The notes under the pieces are model-generated. The model was given only the letters and a program-made list of their open reading frames with translations. It had not been told where the DNA came from and made no database searches. Below, piece by piece: positions 28,251 through 41,260 of a stretch of 64,000 nt of DNA. The stretch's first letter is position 1; each line of letters opens with the position of its first letter. The position numbers and the translations under genes were made by a program. Origin of the DNA: Serilophus lunatus (lineage: Eukaryota > Chordata > Aves > Passeriformes > Eurylaimidae); assembly GCA_013399895.1 (NCBI GenBank), contig VXBA01001856.1, positions 840,204 through 904,203 of the forward strand. The letters are read 5' to 3'.

Positions 28251-28517
28251 AGAATAGAATAAAGTGGAATAAAAAAGAAAAGAATATTTCAGTTGTAAGG
28301 GTCCTACAGTAATCATCTGGTCAAACTGCATGACCACTTCAGGGCTAACCAAAAGTTAAAGCATGTTAATAAGGGCAAATGTCTCTTAAACACTGACAGG
28401 CTTGGGGCATTGATTGCCTCAATAGGAAGCCTCTTCCAGTGTTTGGCCACCCTGTTGGTAAAGAAATATCCCCTAATGTCCAGCCTAACCCTCCCCAGCA
28501 CTGCTTTGAAACATTCT
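28251..28517 (-). mobile_element. CR1 LINE, 5'-truncated 3' fragment
   Basis: Read on the minus strand, the 5' part encodes RVRLDIRGYFFTNRVAKHW followed by KRLPIEAINAPSLSVFKRH. This is the conserved C-terminal end of the CR1 reverse-transcriptase ORF (family pattern LDIRxxFFTxRVxxHWxxLP...PSLxxFK). Beyond it comes the 3'UTR (reverse of ttaacattttggttagccct-type text). The element ends in a tattctattct-type tail at 28251-28261. Only the last approximately 270 bp remain, as is usual for CR1. It is a dead copy; the frame is short and lacks the catalytic domain. Its upstream (minus-strand 5') end abuts a tRNA-derived SINE. Confidence 0.9.
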
Positions 28518-28520
28518 TTT

Positions 28521-28623
28521 CACAGAATCATTAAATCCAACTCTTAAATGAATGGCTCACACAAGGATTGAATCCACAACCTTGGCATTATCAGCACCTT
28601 TCTCTAACCAACTGATCTAACCT
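28521..28623 (-). mobile_element. tRNA-Ile-derived SINE, TguSINE1-like
   Basis: The reverse complement reads ttagatcagttggttagag, then aaaggtgctgataatgccaa, then ggttgtggattcaatcc. This follows vertebrate tRNA-Ile closely through the D-arm, an anticodon loop ctgataa (anticodon GAT) and the T-arm. After the tRNA-like head (28553-28623) comes a short tail, gagttggatttaatgattctgtg-type, ending in the CR1 terminal octamer ATTCTGTG at 28521-28528. A tRNA-Ile head with a CR1-type tail is the published structure of TguSINE1 in songbirds. The head has mismatches in its D-arm and acceptor region, so it is not a working tRNA. Confidence 0.75.
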
Positions 28624-31600
28624 AATTTTCTCAGTAAAACAAAAACTTGTGTAGTTTTTGGTGTTCCTGCTCTTAATTTTGTTACTAGCCATAAAACATA
28701 CTCTCAATGGGTTTAATACCTATTAAAAGTTGAAATACTAAGGAAAGTGCTGCTTATTTTAAAAGATCATTGAGGAATCTCATATTAAGACAGATTCTTA
28801 GCAGAAAAGCAGAAAATATATTGTGTGCATCATCTTACCTAGGCACAGTGCCTGGGGTAAAACATGACTACCATCTCAAAAAAAAAAAAAAAAGTCAACT
28901 GAAAGAAGCTGGTGTAGATATGTTGCTAGAAACAGATTTGGCTTATTCCTTTCAGCCCTTTAAGCTGTATTAATTTCTTTGGCAGCTGTCTTCTCTTTTC
29001 CAAACTTACATTACTAGATAAAATTTTATTCAGTGATTTCTGCCAGACAGGAACAAAGGATAGTTTCCTTCCAGTCTTGGGGACAACATTAGCTGTTGTC
29101 TGTGAAATTGCAGACTGAGATTGGCTGAAGGGACAGCAGAATCCAGGATTACATTTTAGCACTCTACACATATTTGTATTTGGTAAGAAACAAAACCACT
29201 TTGTTTAACAGCCTTTGTTTGGAGTATATGACTATTTTCCTGTCTTTATCAGCAGCTGGTGCTGGTGCTCCATATCAAATTTTGTTATACTCTGTTTATA
29301 CTTTTTTGAAATTCTCTTATGGGATGGCACCTCAACACCTGAGACAAGTTCTTTCTAATGGGGTTAGTTAATTAAACAAGAAAGTCCAGATTTGATTTCA
29401 AAAGAAAAATGAAAATAGTTCTACTATTTAAATATTGATGATTCAGAATGTCTGAGTTTAAAATTCAAGTGCTGTATGCCTTAGTCCCAGTGAAGGGCAC
29501 TTACTTAATCACTTTGAATTGAATACAATACGAATGAAGTAAATGCAATATCAGGGATTAAAGTAGAGTTTACACATATGTGTAGTAAAAGTATTCTTGG
29601 GGCCTATAATTCTGTACTGTCCTTGGTTCAGATTTCAACAGTGGCTCACTGCCACCTTGAAATGGCACAAGGTAACAGCAAAAGCTTCCTTGTATTCTGT
29701 GTAGAGGAGTTGGAAAATTAAATTGCAGAAAGAAAGAAATGAAACATTACTGTGCTGTATTCATGCAATTATGTTTTCTGTCTGTACTGCACTTTATGGG
29801 GCTATGGGGCTATGCAAAACTTCACTCAAAAAACTGTGTGACATCAAGGTTACAGACTTTGCAGCTGGGAAATGCAAAAGATGGGGCTGCATAGGACAGC
29901 AGGGATATTGCACTTACACATGGGAAGTATTTAGGATAATTATGTTAATAAACTTCTCTTTTGAATATACTGTGTAGACCTTAATCTAACAATGAAATTA
30001 AAAGATTTTCATTAGGAATGACACACATTCAACATCCAGAAATCTTTTGTAGTTTAATAACTTCCAGAATGACAGCATTACAGCCTGAACTAATCTCCTA
30101 ATACAAAAAAAGCACACTGAAGAATTTAGTAACTTTTATTAATTTATACTCTGATTTTCTGAGTTTAGTTTAATTAATAAAGAAATTTTGTCTATTTTAG
30201 CCACAAGCCTTTGTTATGTCTTTCAGCTTCACTAATGTCATTCAATACCTCCCTAAGTTTTTCATTGTGAGGGTATGGAATTCAGTCAGCAGTTGAAAGT
30301 TTACTCCAAAACCCTGAAAACCCAGCAGAAAGGCATTTGTTGATTTTAATGCATTGGGATTAAGTTCAGAATAAATATTTAATGATACCAAAATATTTGC
30401 TTAGTCTTAAAAATTCGAAAATTACTTTGTTTGCAAAATCTTCATTTCTGATAAGCTTCACTGTCACAAAAGAGAGTTTCCTGATACTATGTGCCCAGCT
30501 AATCCTTGGTTATGTCATGAAGACAAGTGGTTGGTAAGCAAAATGTGGGATTACTCCTGCCAAAAGGTTTGTCTTCTTCCTAGTGGCTACCCCCCCACTT
30601 TTGTATCAGCTGATATGGAAGGCAAACCTGAAGTTAAACCTCCTGTTATTTTCCCCTCTTGTAAGACCTATACTGCTGCTCACTCTAGATATTTTTCCCT
30701 GCACATTTCTTATGTAAAAATAATTATCACTTTCAATGGCAATTATTGTAGGAAGGGAAAACTCAAGAGCTTAGACTTCCACTAAACTGGTGATGAAAGA
30801 TACGTTTTAACAGCAGTTTAAATTGTAAACTCAATTGTAATCTTAGAGAAGTTCGCAGAACAACAAAGACCTGTTTAAAGCCTAGGGCCCCAAACCCTGC
30901 ATCAGCTTGCAAATTTGTAATCTGGATTTTAATAGAAGGCTCCTCATATTAACAGAACAAAGCAAAGCATTTGGGACTGCTTATACTGCTAATATATACA
31001 GTTTTATGCTGACTATAAAAAGTTACATTTTAGGAAGTACTAGAATCCATATTAGAACGTACATATAAATATCTATAAATAAATGTTCAAATAAATATGA
31101 AACTAATTCTGTGTTTAAGTTTCCTAACCACCCAAACTCAGCCAGTCTCACAGCACAAAAGCCACAATAACTAGGACTGAGCCTGGCTTCTTCCTCTTGT
31201 TGAGCCTGAAATCTTTTCACTGTGTTGTGTGGAAGAAATAATAGCAAGCCCCAGGGATGTGAGGCTGAAGGGCAGAAACGAGCAGCTGAGCAGTGGCAAG
31301 GATCAACTTCTTAAACCTACTTTCCACTGCAATTAACTGCATACCGAATCTCAGCCAAATGGTGGCTAATAGCAGGGATGAAGTTTAACCTGTTTGACTT
31401 TGCACTGGAAGGGACGAGCGCCACAGGTAGCCTCACTTACAGGGAAGTACGAACGGAAGATTTAACGAGCTACTACTTGTCAGCTCTTAATTAGCATCTC
31501 CCATCAGAACAGTAGCACCCAACTGCAACACCGTCTGCTTCAGTGCAAAGTCCAATTCATTAGTTAAGTTTTCAGAAGCATCATGTTTTGCTTGGACGAT

Positions 31601-33279
31601 GGTATTTAACAGCTGAAGCATGGCAAGATTTGACTACCTTTCAGTTTTTTCTGTATGTAGGGAGAGTTGCTAGCTAAACTTAGTACCTGATAGTATCTGC
31701 TAAATTGGATGGAAGCAGCAAGTCGGGAGGTTCCTTGAGCTGAGTCCCTTGGATGCTGCAAGGTGATTTTTGTTTATTTTGACTTGCAGTGCAGATTTTC
31801 GTATCTACTGCTATTGCAGGAGACAGTGTGTTCTAATGACCAGTAGCCTCGTTTAGTTGCCACTGCTGTGACATTGCCACCACGTGGCAATGCACTTTGC
31901 TGTGAGCTTGGAGAAGATAAGCCCTGCTGTGTGTATTCACAAGATAAAGCACAGGTCGTTGAGCTGCCTGTGAGAAGTGTGGGTAACATGTAGCTCTTGA
32001 GGAAAGTTGTGTACAGTGGAGTGGTATACTTTTCAAAATGTACTTAGGACATCAAAGAGGGATTCGAAAGATAAAATACAGTAAAACCATACTCAGATTG
32101 TGCTGAGGAACAGTTAGAGACTTGAAAATTGAGGATATAAATTATTTGCTTTGGACCCTGGATGAGTGATGGAAGTATGTGAGCTGGCATGTCAGCCACA
32201 CAAAACTTTCTCTGTTAGGAGAATATTTCTTACATACTGCAGGTCCCACGGATGCCATCTGTATTTGCCAGCCTCTCTCCAAGAAGGTGCATCCTACCAT
32301 AAACTTGCAAGCAGAATGTGACAGAAATGGCATGAAGCAAATAAGTTTGTGTGGACAGGGGATACCATAGCTAAATGAGCATGATACCCAGCAAATCACA
32401 CTTAGGAAATGAATGTTTACCTCAGCTTTTAGTTTTTCTTTCCAGGATTTTGAAGCGAATGCTGTAACATAAGAGGAGTATGAGAAACATGGTCAAGCAT
32501 TTATATGTAAATGTGCATTTCAGTATTTGGGTTGTAAAGAGTCTCTGGAGTTCAAACTTCTTTAAAAAGGGTGAATCAACTTTTTTGGATATTTAACCTT
32601 TGAGCCATGGATCCTTACACATAATCACACACACTGCATGTTTACACTTGTGTGAACCCACACGTAAGCAAATATTCAGGAGTGGTAAATATAGATTTGA
32701 GAATCTAACATGTTTCTTGTTAAACTGTAAAATATTATTTGCATGAATAGGTCGTGCATGTGGAAGCACTGGGAGCATTTTCTGTTGCTTGGAAGTACCA
32801 CTCCTAAGCATTGTCTGAACTATTAAGAGTCTGATACAAGTTATCTTTAAGATTTTGCAATAATACAGAAAACTGCTTCTATTTTTGCAGAAGTGCAGAG
32901 AGTATACTGTTGTGGTTAGTTTTACCATGGAGGAAGAGTGACTGCAGTGAACAGGAAGAAATATGCCACGATCTTTTAATCTTTTTCTGTAATGCAAAAA
33001 GACTATATTTTTTCTACACCATGCAATTAAAAGATTAAAATAATGGTAAAGTAGTCTGTGTTTTTGGAAAAAAAAAAATTTATTTTTGTATTTTTGGCAG
33101 TATGGTGTATGAGAACTGCTATTTCAGTGGTGGAGTGTCAACTCTGGAGTTTAACAAAAGTACCTTTAAATAGCAAACCAAAGTTACGAAAATGAAATGT
33201 ATATTCTTTGAAGGCAGAACACCTGCTAAAATTATTGTATCTTACAAAGGAAAAAGAAAGAAAAAAAAAGGAACAGAAC
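28624..33279. other. Non-coding DNA
   Basis: A16 lies at 28878-28893. The 134-codon minus frame at 32593-32997 and smaller frames at 29.7-32.4 kb have no recognisable domain. No exon or RNA gene was recognised. Confidence 0.55.
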
Positions 33280-34030
33280 AGGTGTGATTGCTGTGTCCCA
33301 TGTGTCAGAGTCCTTACTGCTCGTATTTCTACACAAGCTGGGGGAAGAGCCATGGCTACACCTCTGTGTGCAGCAGTGGGAGCAGGGGGCCAGCCCAGGA
33401 TGGAGCCATCTGGGGGTCCACTCACACCAGTTGTGCTTTGGGGGGATAACTCCTGCTCCAGTGATGTGACCTCCCTGTGCATTTGGGGACTGGGAGGTGC
33501 TTGCCTCTACTGAGGGTTGGAGCTGGCTGGCCTTGGCATGGGGTAGGTAGGGCATGTGTGTGCTTCAAGAATGGGGCAGTGGAGTAGTGTTCCAAAAGCA
33601 CATTCCAAAGGAAATGGGGAGCCCTTAGGGCCTTTGCAGGGAGAGGCCCTCCCATGTCCTCCAGCAGCTTTCTGAGGTTCTGCTGAGCAGCCACAGGGCG
33701 TCAGGAACTCCTGACTACAGCGCTCCTTCACTGTCTCCCACCCTGGAGACACAAGGGGCAATTCCTTATTCCTGAAGGTCAGCTTTTCCTTCGGCTGCTC
33801 AATGGGGCCATGGGGCCGTGCTGAGGTGGCAGGTGGTTTCCCCAGGACCCTGCCCTGTGCAGGGCCTCTGGGGCACAGGCGTCGTGGGGGTGTGAGAGAA
33901 ACCCCCCTCAGTTCCCTGTGCCAGGGCCGCTCACGCGGGCGGCCATATGCCGGGCTGCCAAAAATAACGGCTCTTTTTGAAGGAGTTGGGATAACACAGC
34001 CCGCTTCGTTTATTGCAGAATAAACTGAGA
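33280..34030. other. GC- and CpG-enriched patch of unknown nature
   Basis: This interval is conspicuously richer in G+C than its surroundings. About ten CpG dinucleotides cluster at 33880-34010, including cgctcacgcgggcggcc. A canonical AATAAA follows at 34019-34024. Several open frames on both strands cross it simply because stops are rare in GC-rich DNA. It could be an eroded retroviral LTR, an alternative 5' exon or promoter of ZMYND11 (it is 2.1 kb upstream of the first coding exon), or a CpG-rich repeat. I could not match it to a known family. Confidence 0.5.
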
Positions 34031-35983
34031 ACTGGTCTGTTGTTTCATACTGATACCAGGGTCAGGGAGGGTGAGTGTTTCCTCCTCGATCCTCATATGT
34101 GGATGTGATGCTGTGCAAGAGATCCCATGTCCAGCTTGTTGGCTGCCATATCGTCTGACAGCCTTTACAGCAGAGAGTTTGTAAAGAGATGGAATAAAAA
34201 AATTATCTAATTTTCAATCAGTTCTGTGTTAGAAATGAAGTTTTTATGTTAAGATAATAGGGCTGTAAATATTGTCCTTTTTCGTGCTGGGATCTTACCT
34301 ATTTTGTATTTTACAGATCTGTTTCCCTTAAAAATTAAATTCTACAAATAATTGTATGTTTCTTTTACAAATTTGGAGGTGGGGGTTTTTTTTACTTGTA
34401 AAAGTTTGTGTTCTGTGAAAGGAATGCAGAGAAGCTCACAGGGATGCCGTGTCTTCTCCCACTATTCCCAAGAGAGACTTCCTTTGTCTGAATCATTCTC
34501 GGGCGATGCAATCTACTGCTGTCACTCTTAGCTGCATGTCTGTGACATTTCCTATTATCCTTCCCTCCAAAGTATATACTTGGCCTTTTTTCTCTGGGAG
34601 ATCTATCGAGTTGCCCTTGCTTTAAATCCCAGTGGGAAGAGGTTTCTAAAGCAGACACGTGGGATCAGTGTGTGACTAGCCCACATCTTCTTTTGTGCTC
34701 TTCTGTTCTGCCCTTCCTCACTATCTCCTGCAGCCAGAGGTGCCTCACGGACCTAGACATGTACATACCACTTCACAGCATCTTCTTTTTTCCTTATTTT
34801 TTTCTTTAAATGAGCTACATAACATTGAGTATAATGCTGTTAAATCGTTTCTTACCCTTAATAGTGGAATGTTGCTGTTCATTTCATTACCTGTAGAGTG
34901 AGTGAGTGTTGCTGAGCTAATACTGGATGTAAAACTTGACAGCTCCCTTTCACAAGTACCTGCAGGTCCCATTGACTTGGAAATCACATTGCTACAACTG
35001 ATGGAATACTCAAATCTGTTTCATTTTTCTGAATTTGAGAGCGGGGACACTTTTAATACTTAAATTCCCATCTTTAACATTGCACAGATGGTGAAATGTT
35101 TTTACATTTTTTATATTATTTTGGGTTACTGAAGTTAATATTCTGCTAGCTACAAATACCCACGTGCATACCGCAGAGTTCATTCCGAGGACAGAGCTCT
35201 AAAATAAATTGTAGACCTTGGTAGCACTCATAAATCAGTCATTTTTTTCATTGAGAAAGTAGTGGCACTGGAAGAAAGTTATTTAGTGATCAAAATGCAT
35301 CGTTAAGCTTTTAAAAAGGGATTCAGTGCCTGTAGTAGAGCTGTAGGCGATTTATGGCTTATCTGTACTCATTGCCTCGAGCTTTTGGAAAATTTGTAAA
35401 CAAAGCCAGATGCTCATTATGTTCCTGTTCAGGGTTGGTTAGATGGGTAAATGCCATCAGAAGCACTTTGGTCCTGTTGGGTTTTAACATGTTACAGAAA
35501 ATGGAATTGTTCCAAAATATTTTTTTAAATATTTATCATCCATGAAAATATGCTACTAGTTTCAGCTCATAGAATGGATTTTTTTTTTAAATAGCTGTAA
35601 ATTATAAAAATATGAAAGTAATACTCCAAGAACTACATTGTGTGCTAAACTGTGGGTCAAGCTTTTTCTCTGTGTTCACAGAGTTCATGCTTATACCATG
35701 TAACGTAGTCAAGCACTACTCCTCGTTTTTAAAGGTTTCAGACAATGCAGGAGGCTGTGACAGTTTCAGGCGAGGGTAGCTTTGCATTTTTACAAAATTT
35801 TAGGGAACTGAGATATGAACTAAATGACTTAAACAGTTTCATGAGTTGAGTCGTTTGCTATTGATGTGATTTTTTTTTACTGCTTGCCTTTTGTCTTCTG
35901 TATAGATTATGTAATGTGAAAGGAGTTCTTGTAGGCTATTTTTTTCTAGCTTTTTACTGCTCTTTAGGAACAAGAAAACATGC
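34031..35983. other. Non-coding DNA upstream of the first coding exon
   Basis: Holds T/G-rich stretches and the phrase tcccattgacttggaaatc at 34967-34985, similar to the ancient amniote repeat motif seen elsewhere in the window. No exon-like sequence was recognised. Confidence 0.5.
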
Positions 35984-36053
35984 TTATAGACAAATTGAAT
36001 ATATATATGTTATAGACAAATTGAATATATATATGTTATAGACAAATTGAATA
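35984..36053. repeat. 26-bp tandem repeat, about 2.7 copies
   Basis: Two identical 26-bp units (35984-36009 and 36010-36035) and a partial third (36036-36053). The unit is ttatagacaaattgaata followed by tatatatg. It lies about 120 bp before the exon acceptor. Because the full copies are identical, the expansion is probably recent and may be length-polymorphic. Confidence 0.95.
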
Positions 36054-36103
36054 ACTGTGGGACAATAATTTTTTTCCTTGTAATTGTATTTATTGCAACA
36101 TAA

Positions 36104-36310
<207 letters not shown>

Positions 36311-39300
36311 TAAGTGGCCTGTTCCAAAAAAAGTCTTGGTGAGGGGGAAGGTTGATGGTACTAAAAGCCCTTGGAAACAGAGGTAGTAAACATTGTGAGA
36401 GACCGTTACATGCACTTCTGTGTTACTAATTATTTAATTATTAAAAAGCTAAACTTACTGAAATGAGCAGCAGAAGATCCTAACGTGAGGCTTAATTCAT
36501 TGGTTTGTGATCTTACCCTGTATTTGTTTTCCATAAGCATCTTTAGGAGATTTATAGTACTTAACTGAATTTAGCATTTCAGAGTTGTACTCACTTGTTA
36601 GCTTGGTCAAAATTCAAGTATATATAATAGTTATGGACAAAAATGGCAACAACATCTGTAAATAGTGTATTTCTTTGAGAAAATGTGATAGGCCAGGGAA
36701 GAACATTTTTCTAGAAGACAAAGAGCAACGTGAAGTGTTGGGTTCTTAAATAAATAAGAAGCCGTGTTTGCCCAGATATGCATAAGGTGTTATTAAAGAA
36801 GACATGAGATGGTTATCACCTGTGATTAGTATTTTCAAATCATTCTTCAAGGTGTATTAGGTGCTGCATACACAAAGAAATAGATGTTCTTTTTTCTGTG
36901 GAGCTTGCAATGTGCTAAGAGGTCTACAATATAACTTGTAGCAGCCACTGAAAATTGAGGGAGGTTTTGTGCCTCTCTCTGCTTTGTCTGCATTTCCAGG
37001 CCAACATGGACGTCACATTTGTCAAAGTAATCAATATGAATAATTTAAAAGAGCAAAAGTAACCAGTTGGCAACTCTTCAGTTGCCAGAACCAATGTGAA
37101 CTGATAATGAGGCCAGAGACCATTAAAGGGGAGAGTTATAAACAATGCAGGTGACTAACGAAGTGAAAATCATTATAACATGGTCCATGGCAGGATCCAC
37201 TGACAGAGTTTGGAAGCTCTGGGGTGGAAGTGACAGGCAAACCTGACTTCATAAGTGTTAGAAATGTAACAGTTCAAGGTTCTCCAAACATAGCGAACAA
37301 TGAATAGGAGAAAGAAAAAAGATGATGTCCCAAATGAGTTAATGTGTATCTGTCTTATACAGCAAGCAAAATGCACCATTAAACTGAAAAGCACCTTCCC
37401 AGAGATAGGGAGTTCCAAAAGGGCTTAAGAAGGAGAATGTATTTTAAGGAATTTCATTTTTGAGATTGCTGTGGAGTTTCAGAATGCATTAAAGCATATA
37501 TATTTTTTCATCATGTCTCCAAGGAGACAAGTGGGTAAACTAAAACTATACACTTTCCATTTTAACATTTCAAATTACTTGCTCCAGGCTATATATTAGC
37601 TGGGTTTGTTAGCTGTTTGTGCTCTTTTTAGATGTAATAAAGGGAGACAGGCATGTCTAGCTGGGAATTCATCCCACTCTTATGAGAGATGCCTGGTTGA
37701 AGATAGTGCGAATAACATTTAGCTGGGTAAAGTTAGGTCAGACAAATCATTACAAACAAGATTGGGAAAATAAGTAATTAGACACTAGAAAAAGAAGTAC
37801 TGCTCTTGGTAACTCTGGATAGTTTGGTTTTTAAAAAACAGCCTAGATCCAGATTGTATGACTCATTTCTAATCAGAAGAAAAATAAGTGACTAAACAAA
37901 AATGCAAGCAGCCTTAGTACTTTGAGGAAGATGAGCAGGGTGTAGCAGTGAAGAGTAATCTAAAAAGTGCTTGGACATGTAAATGCTCCACATGCACATC
38001 AGTGGCATGAGTGATGAACACTGATCCAGTTTCCATTAGCTGATATTCTTTAGGAGATAACTTTTGACAAGGAAAAGATAAAGACCTTTGAATTGTATAG
38101 TACTAGTCATTGGTGAAGAACCTAGTAAATAAGTATGCATAATACGTAACATTCAAAATAAAGTTCTGAAATCAGCACAGCATCAGAATATCTCTTCTGT
38201 TGAAAACTGACAAGCTGATGTGTTCTTCCAGGTTCAGAAATAATTTGATAAGACCAACTGCAATTCCTTGAAAGCTAAATCAGTGTCTGGGCACATAGGC
38301 AAATATATGAATAATAAGAAAGTTCAAAACCAAACAGTGGTCAAAAGTGAAAATTATGAGCATATGGACATAGTTGGAGCTAAGTGGAAGATTCTAATCC
38401 TTGGATTAGAAACATTTTTTAGAAATGTTAATATCTCTTGGGATTGACTGAAAGAGTGGCTTTGCATATTACAACTAATTACAATAAATAATGATAATTT
38501 CATTTATGGAAGCATGTCATATTCCTGAGTAAGGATACAGAAAAACAGCAAGATAATTTTATTTTTTTTATAAAGCCATGTTTATGGTAAGTGATAGTCT
38601 TCCTACTGTGTTATATAGTGGATGACAAATGGGTACTTTGAGCAAACTTCACACATTGAAAAGATGATTCATTATTTGATTTATGATTGGATTTTCTTTT
38701 CCTTGAGTTTTAGTGTTTGTTTGTTGCCAGAGACAAGTTGTCTTGTGTATTTTGTGACCTGTTAGTCCAAACACCTTCAAAGCAAAATTGCACTGAAAAA
38801 TTGCTATTTTCTTCATCAAATGGTTTGCTATGTTTGAGCAAATGTATTTGTTGGCTTTTCTCCTAGTGTGTTGTTCAGCATGACTATCTCCCTCTTCTTA
38901 ACATATTCCAGTTTATTTCATTTACTTCTTGCTTTTCTTAAATCTTCTGGTGGTGAGACACTGTGCATGTCAAAGAACATTTGCTTTTTAATGATGAGGG
39001 AGGAAATGTGGGTAATGTAAGAAGAAGATTCATTATTTGTAGATTATGAACTGTTTCAACTCAACGTGAAAAATACAAATTTATATAACATATTAAAATA
39101 TGGAAAATGTAACCTGTAAACTTTAAGTGTAATTGTTAGGTATGTTAGGTTAGTATGTGGGGTAAAGAAAAGCTTCCAGAAGATACTGCATTCAAGAAAA
39201 TTTACAGAACTAGGCATGCATTTTCTGTGGAGAACATAAGAGTAGGAGGGTGGTGTAGGAGGAGCCAAGAGCACTAGAAAGTACTTCCAATATTATCAGG

Positions 39301-41044
39301 AAAAGCCTATAAGGAAAGAGGCTCTTTAATTTAAAGTTGACTAAATCAAGGATGCTTTGCTTTGTAAATTGTTGAGGGGGAAAGGCAAGAACAGAAAAAT
39401 GAAGTGATTGAAAACTGTCTTACATCAGGGAGAAACTCACTTGGAAAATTTGAATACATAAGTTAGAACATTTAAGAAATTAATTAGTAAGCTTACTGCA
39501 CTTCTGGCGAATTTTGTAGAAAAGTCATTTCATGGAGAGAATTATTAAGAAACAGGAAAGGTACCTACTTTTTAAGGAATTAAAAATACGTGGGTTTAAA
39601 AATGGCAAGAATATGACACTGTTAAATGGAGTATTGTACAAATACTTAGATAAAAGCATTACTAAGGAAAATAACACACTGCACAGGCTCAGTGTCTAAA
39701 AAAAAAATTAAACAATCAACAAATTAACATATGAAAGGGATTCTGCCGTTTTAGTGATCATCCATGTGGGTACATTATAGATGGAAATACACTTTCCATG
39801 GGTTGGAATGAAGAATTCATCAGTAGCTTGAAAACAAAATGAAAGACCGAAAACCACTACTAATGAGAAGTAAGACTGTAGTGAATGTCAGGGAATTAGT
39901 GCTAAAAGTACATACTGCCTATGGAATAGAATTTAAAATATATATTTAAGTTCCCGTCTTTATACATAAGCTTCAGTATATTCAATGTATTTTTATTTAA
40001 TGGTAAAGTTCATTTGAAGGTAGTGGTAACATTTCTGTAAAGGTGTGAAAAACAAATATTCTCACCCGATTTATATTGCCATAGTGTGTCTCCAGTCAAT
40101 GAATTGCAATAGTTTAAATTTTGACTACAAGAAATACTTAATATTCCTAAACTACCACATTTCTGAATAACTGAATTATATTTTGAAGAGGTATTTATCA
40201 AGAAATATGACTTCTTTTTCTGTCCGGTCTTGATATTGGGATAATTTGGCCTTCATATGTCAATTATTTAGATGAGTATTATTGGTATTAGTTCTGCTGT
40301 AGGTGCTAGAGAAGAAATGGCTTCCTATATTGTGTGAATTCTCTGTCTCTTACACAGCTTGACAAATTGTTCATCCCTGAAAGTGTGTTAAAAATTATAA
40401 TTATGCTTTGACTCTCTGTTTTTTCCTCATTATCTTCCATCTGTTTTGGATTTGGGGTAACCTCAAAAATTGATTCTATGGAATAAAATGCCTTAAAATA
40501 CCCTGGGAAAAAGACATGCATATTTAAATGAGTAGGATAAATTATTGACGTTCAGTTGCATAGCAGATTGGCGAGTATTTCTGTACGGACATATTTTTTA
40601 AGTTCTTTTTCCTTGGCTATTCCAATCTTCCACCTTCTTTTGTAATATTTCCTTTATAATTCTCTTGCAGGTAATTGAACTCCTAAGATTTAATTAAATA
40701 TTAATTAAACATTTACCCCTCTTCTCACAAAGTATCGGGTTTCCTCAGTAGCAATATATGAACATTTCATAATTTCTTTATGATTAGGTCATACTTCATT
40801 ATCTATTAAGTTAGTGTTAGAATACCCAATCAGAATATGTTATTCTAGAACTATTACTGGCTGCTTTCAGGACTTTGTCATTTTAAATAGATAATTATTT
40901 TCATTTCTAAATTGTTCCATGAAGGCTAATGTGAAGAACCAAAACATATTTCTTTTCTTCTGTACTTCCCTCCTCACGATTTTTTCTCTCTCCCTTTGAT
41001 GTGTTTCATGATTAATTTAGTTGATTAGCTTCTCCCTCTGTCTC

Positions 41045-41260
41045 TTACAAAGGCTGCGTCTATACCATCTTTGTGTACCGTGACAGGGAATGCCCTGGCA
41101 CCCTCTGGAGCAAAGATGTTGGGACTACACCACCCTGCTTTTGGCTCAGAGTGTTTCTTTGGCCCTGACATATTGTTTGTTTGTTTTATATGTGTGTGTG
41201 GTTCTTCAGTGCTAAGCGCCAAAAATAATACAGCCCACAGCAATGCTATTCTTGAAACCT
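41045..41260. repeat. Possible old repeat-derived segment
   Basis: Begins aggctgcgtctataccatc, reminiscent of the ggctgtgtctacact terminus of old sauropsid DNA-transposon repeats, and is less AT-rich than its surroundings. No second terminus was found, so confidence is low. Confidence 0.25.

Noticed and set aside
28313..28501. 62-codon minus-strand frame as a host gene
   Set aside because: It is the C-terminal tail of the CR1 LINE reverse-transcriptase ORF in a truncated element.
28553..28623. Functional tRNA-Ile gene on the minus strand
   Set aside because: The arms carry mismatches, the acceptor end does not pair, and the sequence continues into a CR1-type SINE tail.
32593..32997. 134-codon open frame on the minus strand
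   Set aside because: No family resemblance. The Cys/His content has no zinc-finger spacing, and nothing around it suggests a gene.
33208..34023. Five or more overlapping open frames on both strands
   Set aside because: They coincide with the GC-rich patch, where stops are rare. None shows a domain, and they conflict with each other.
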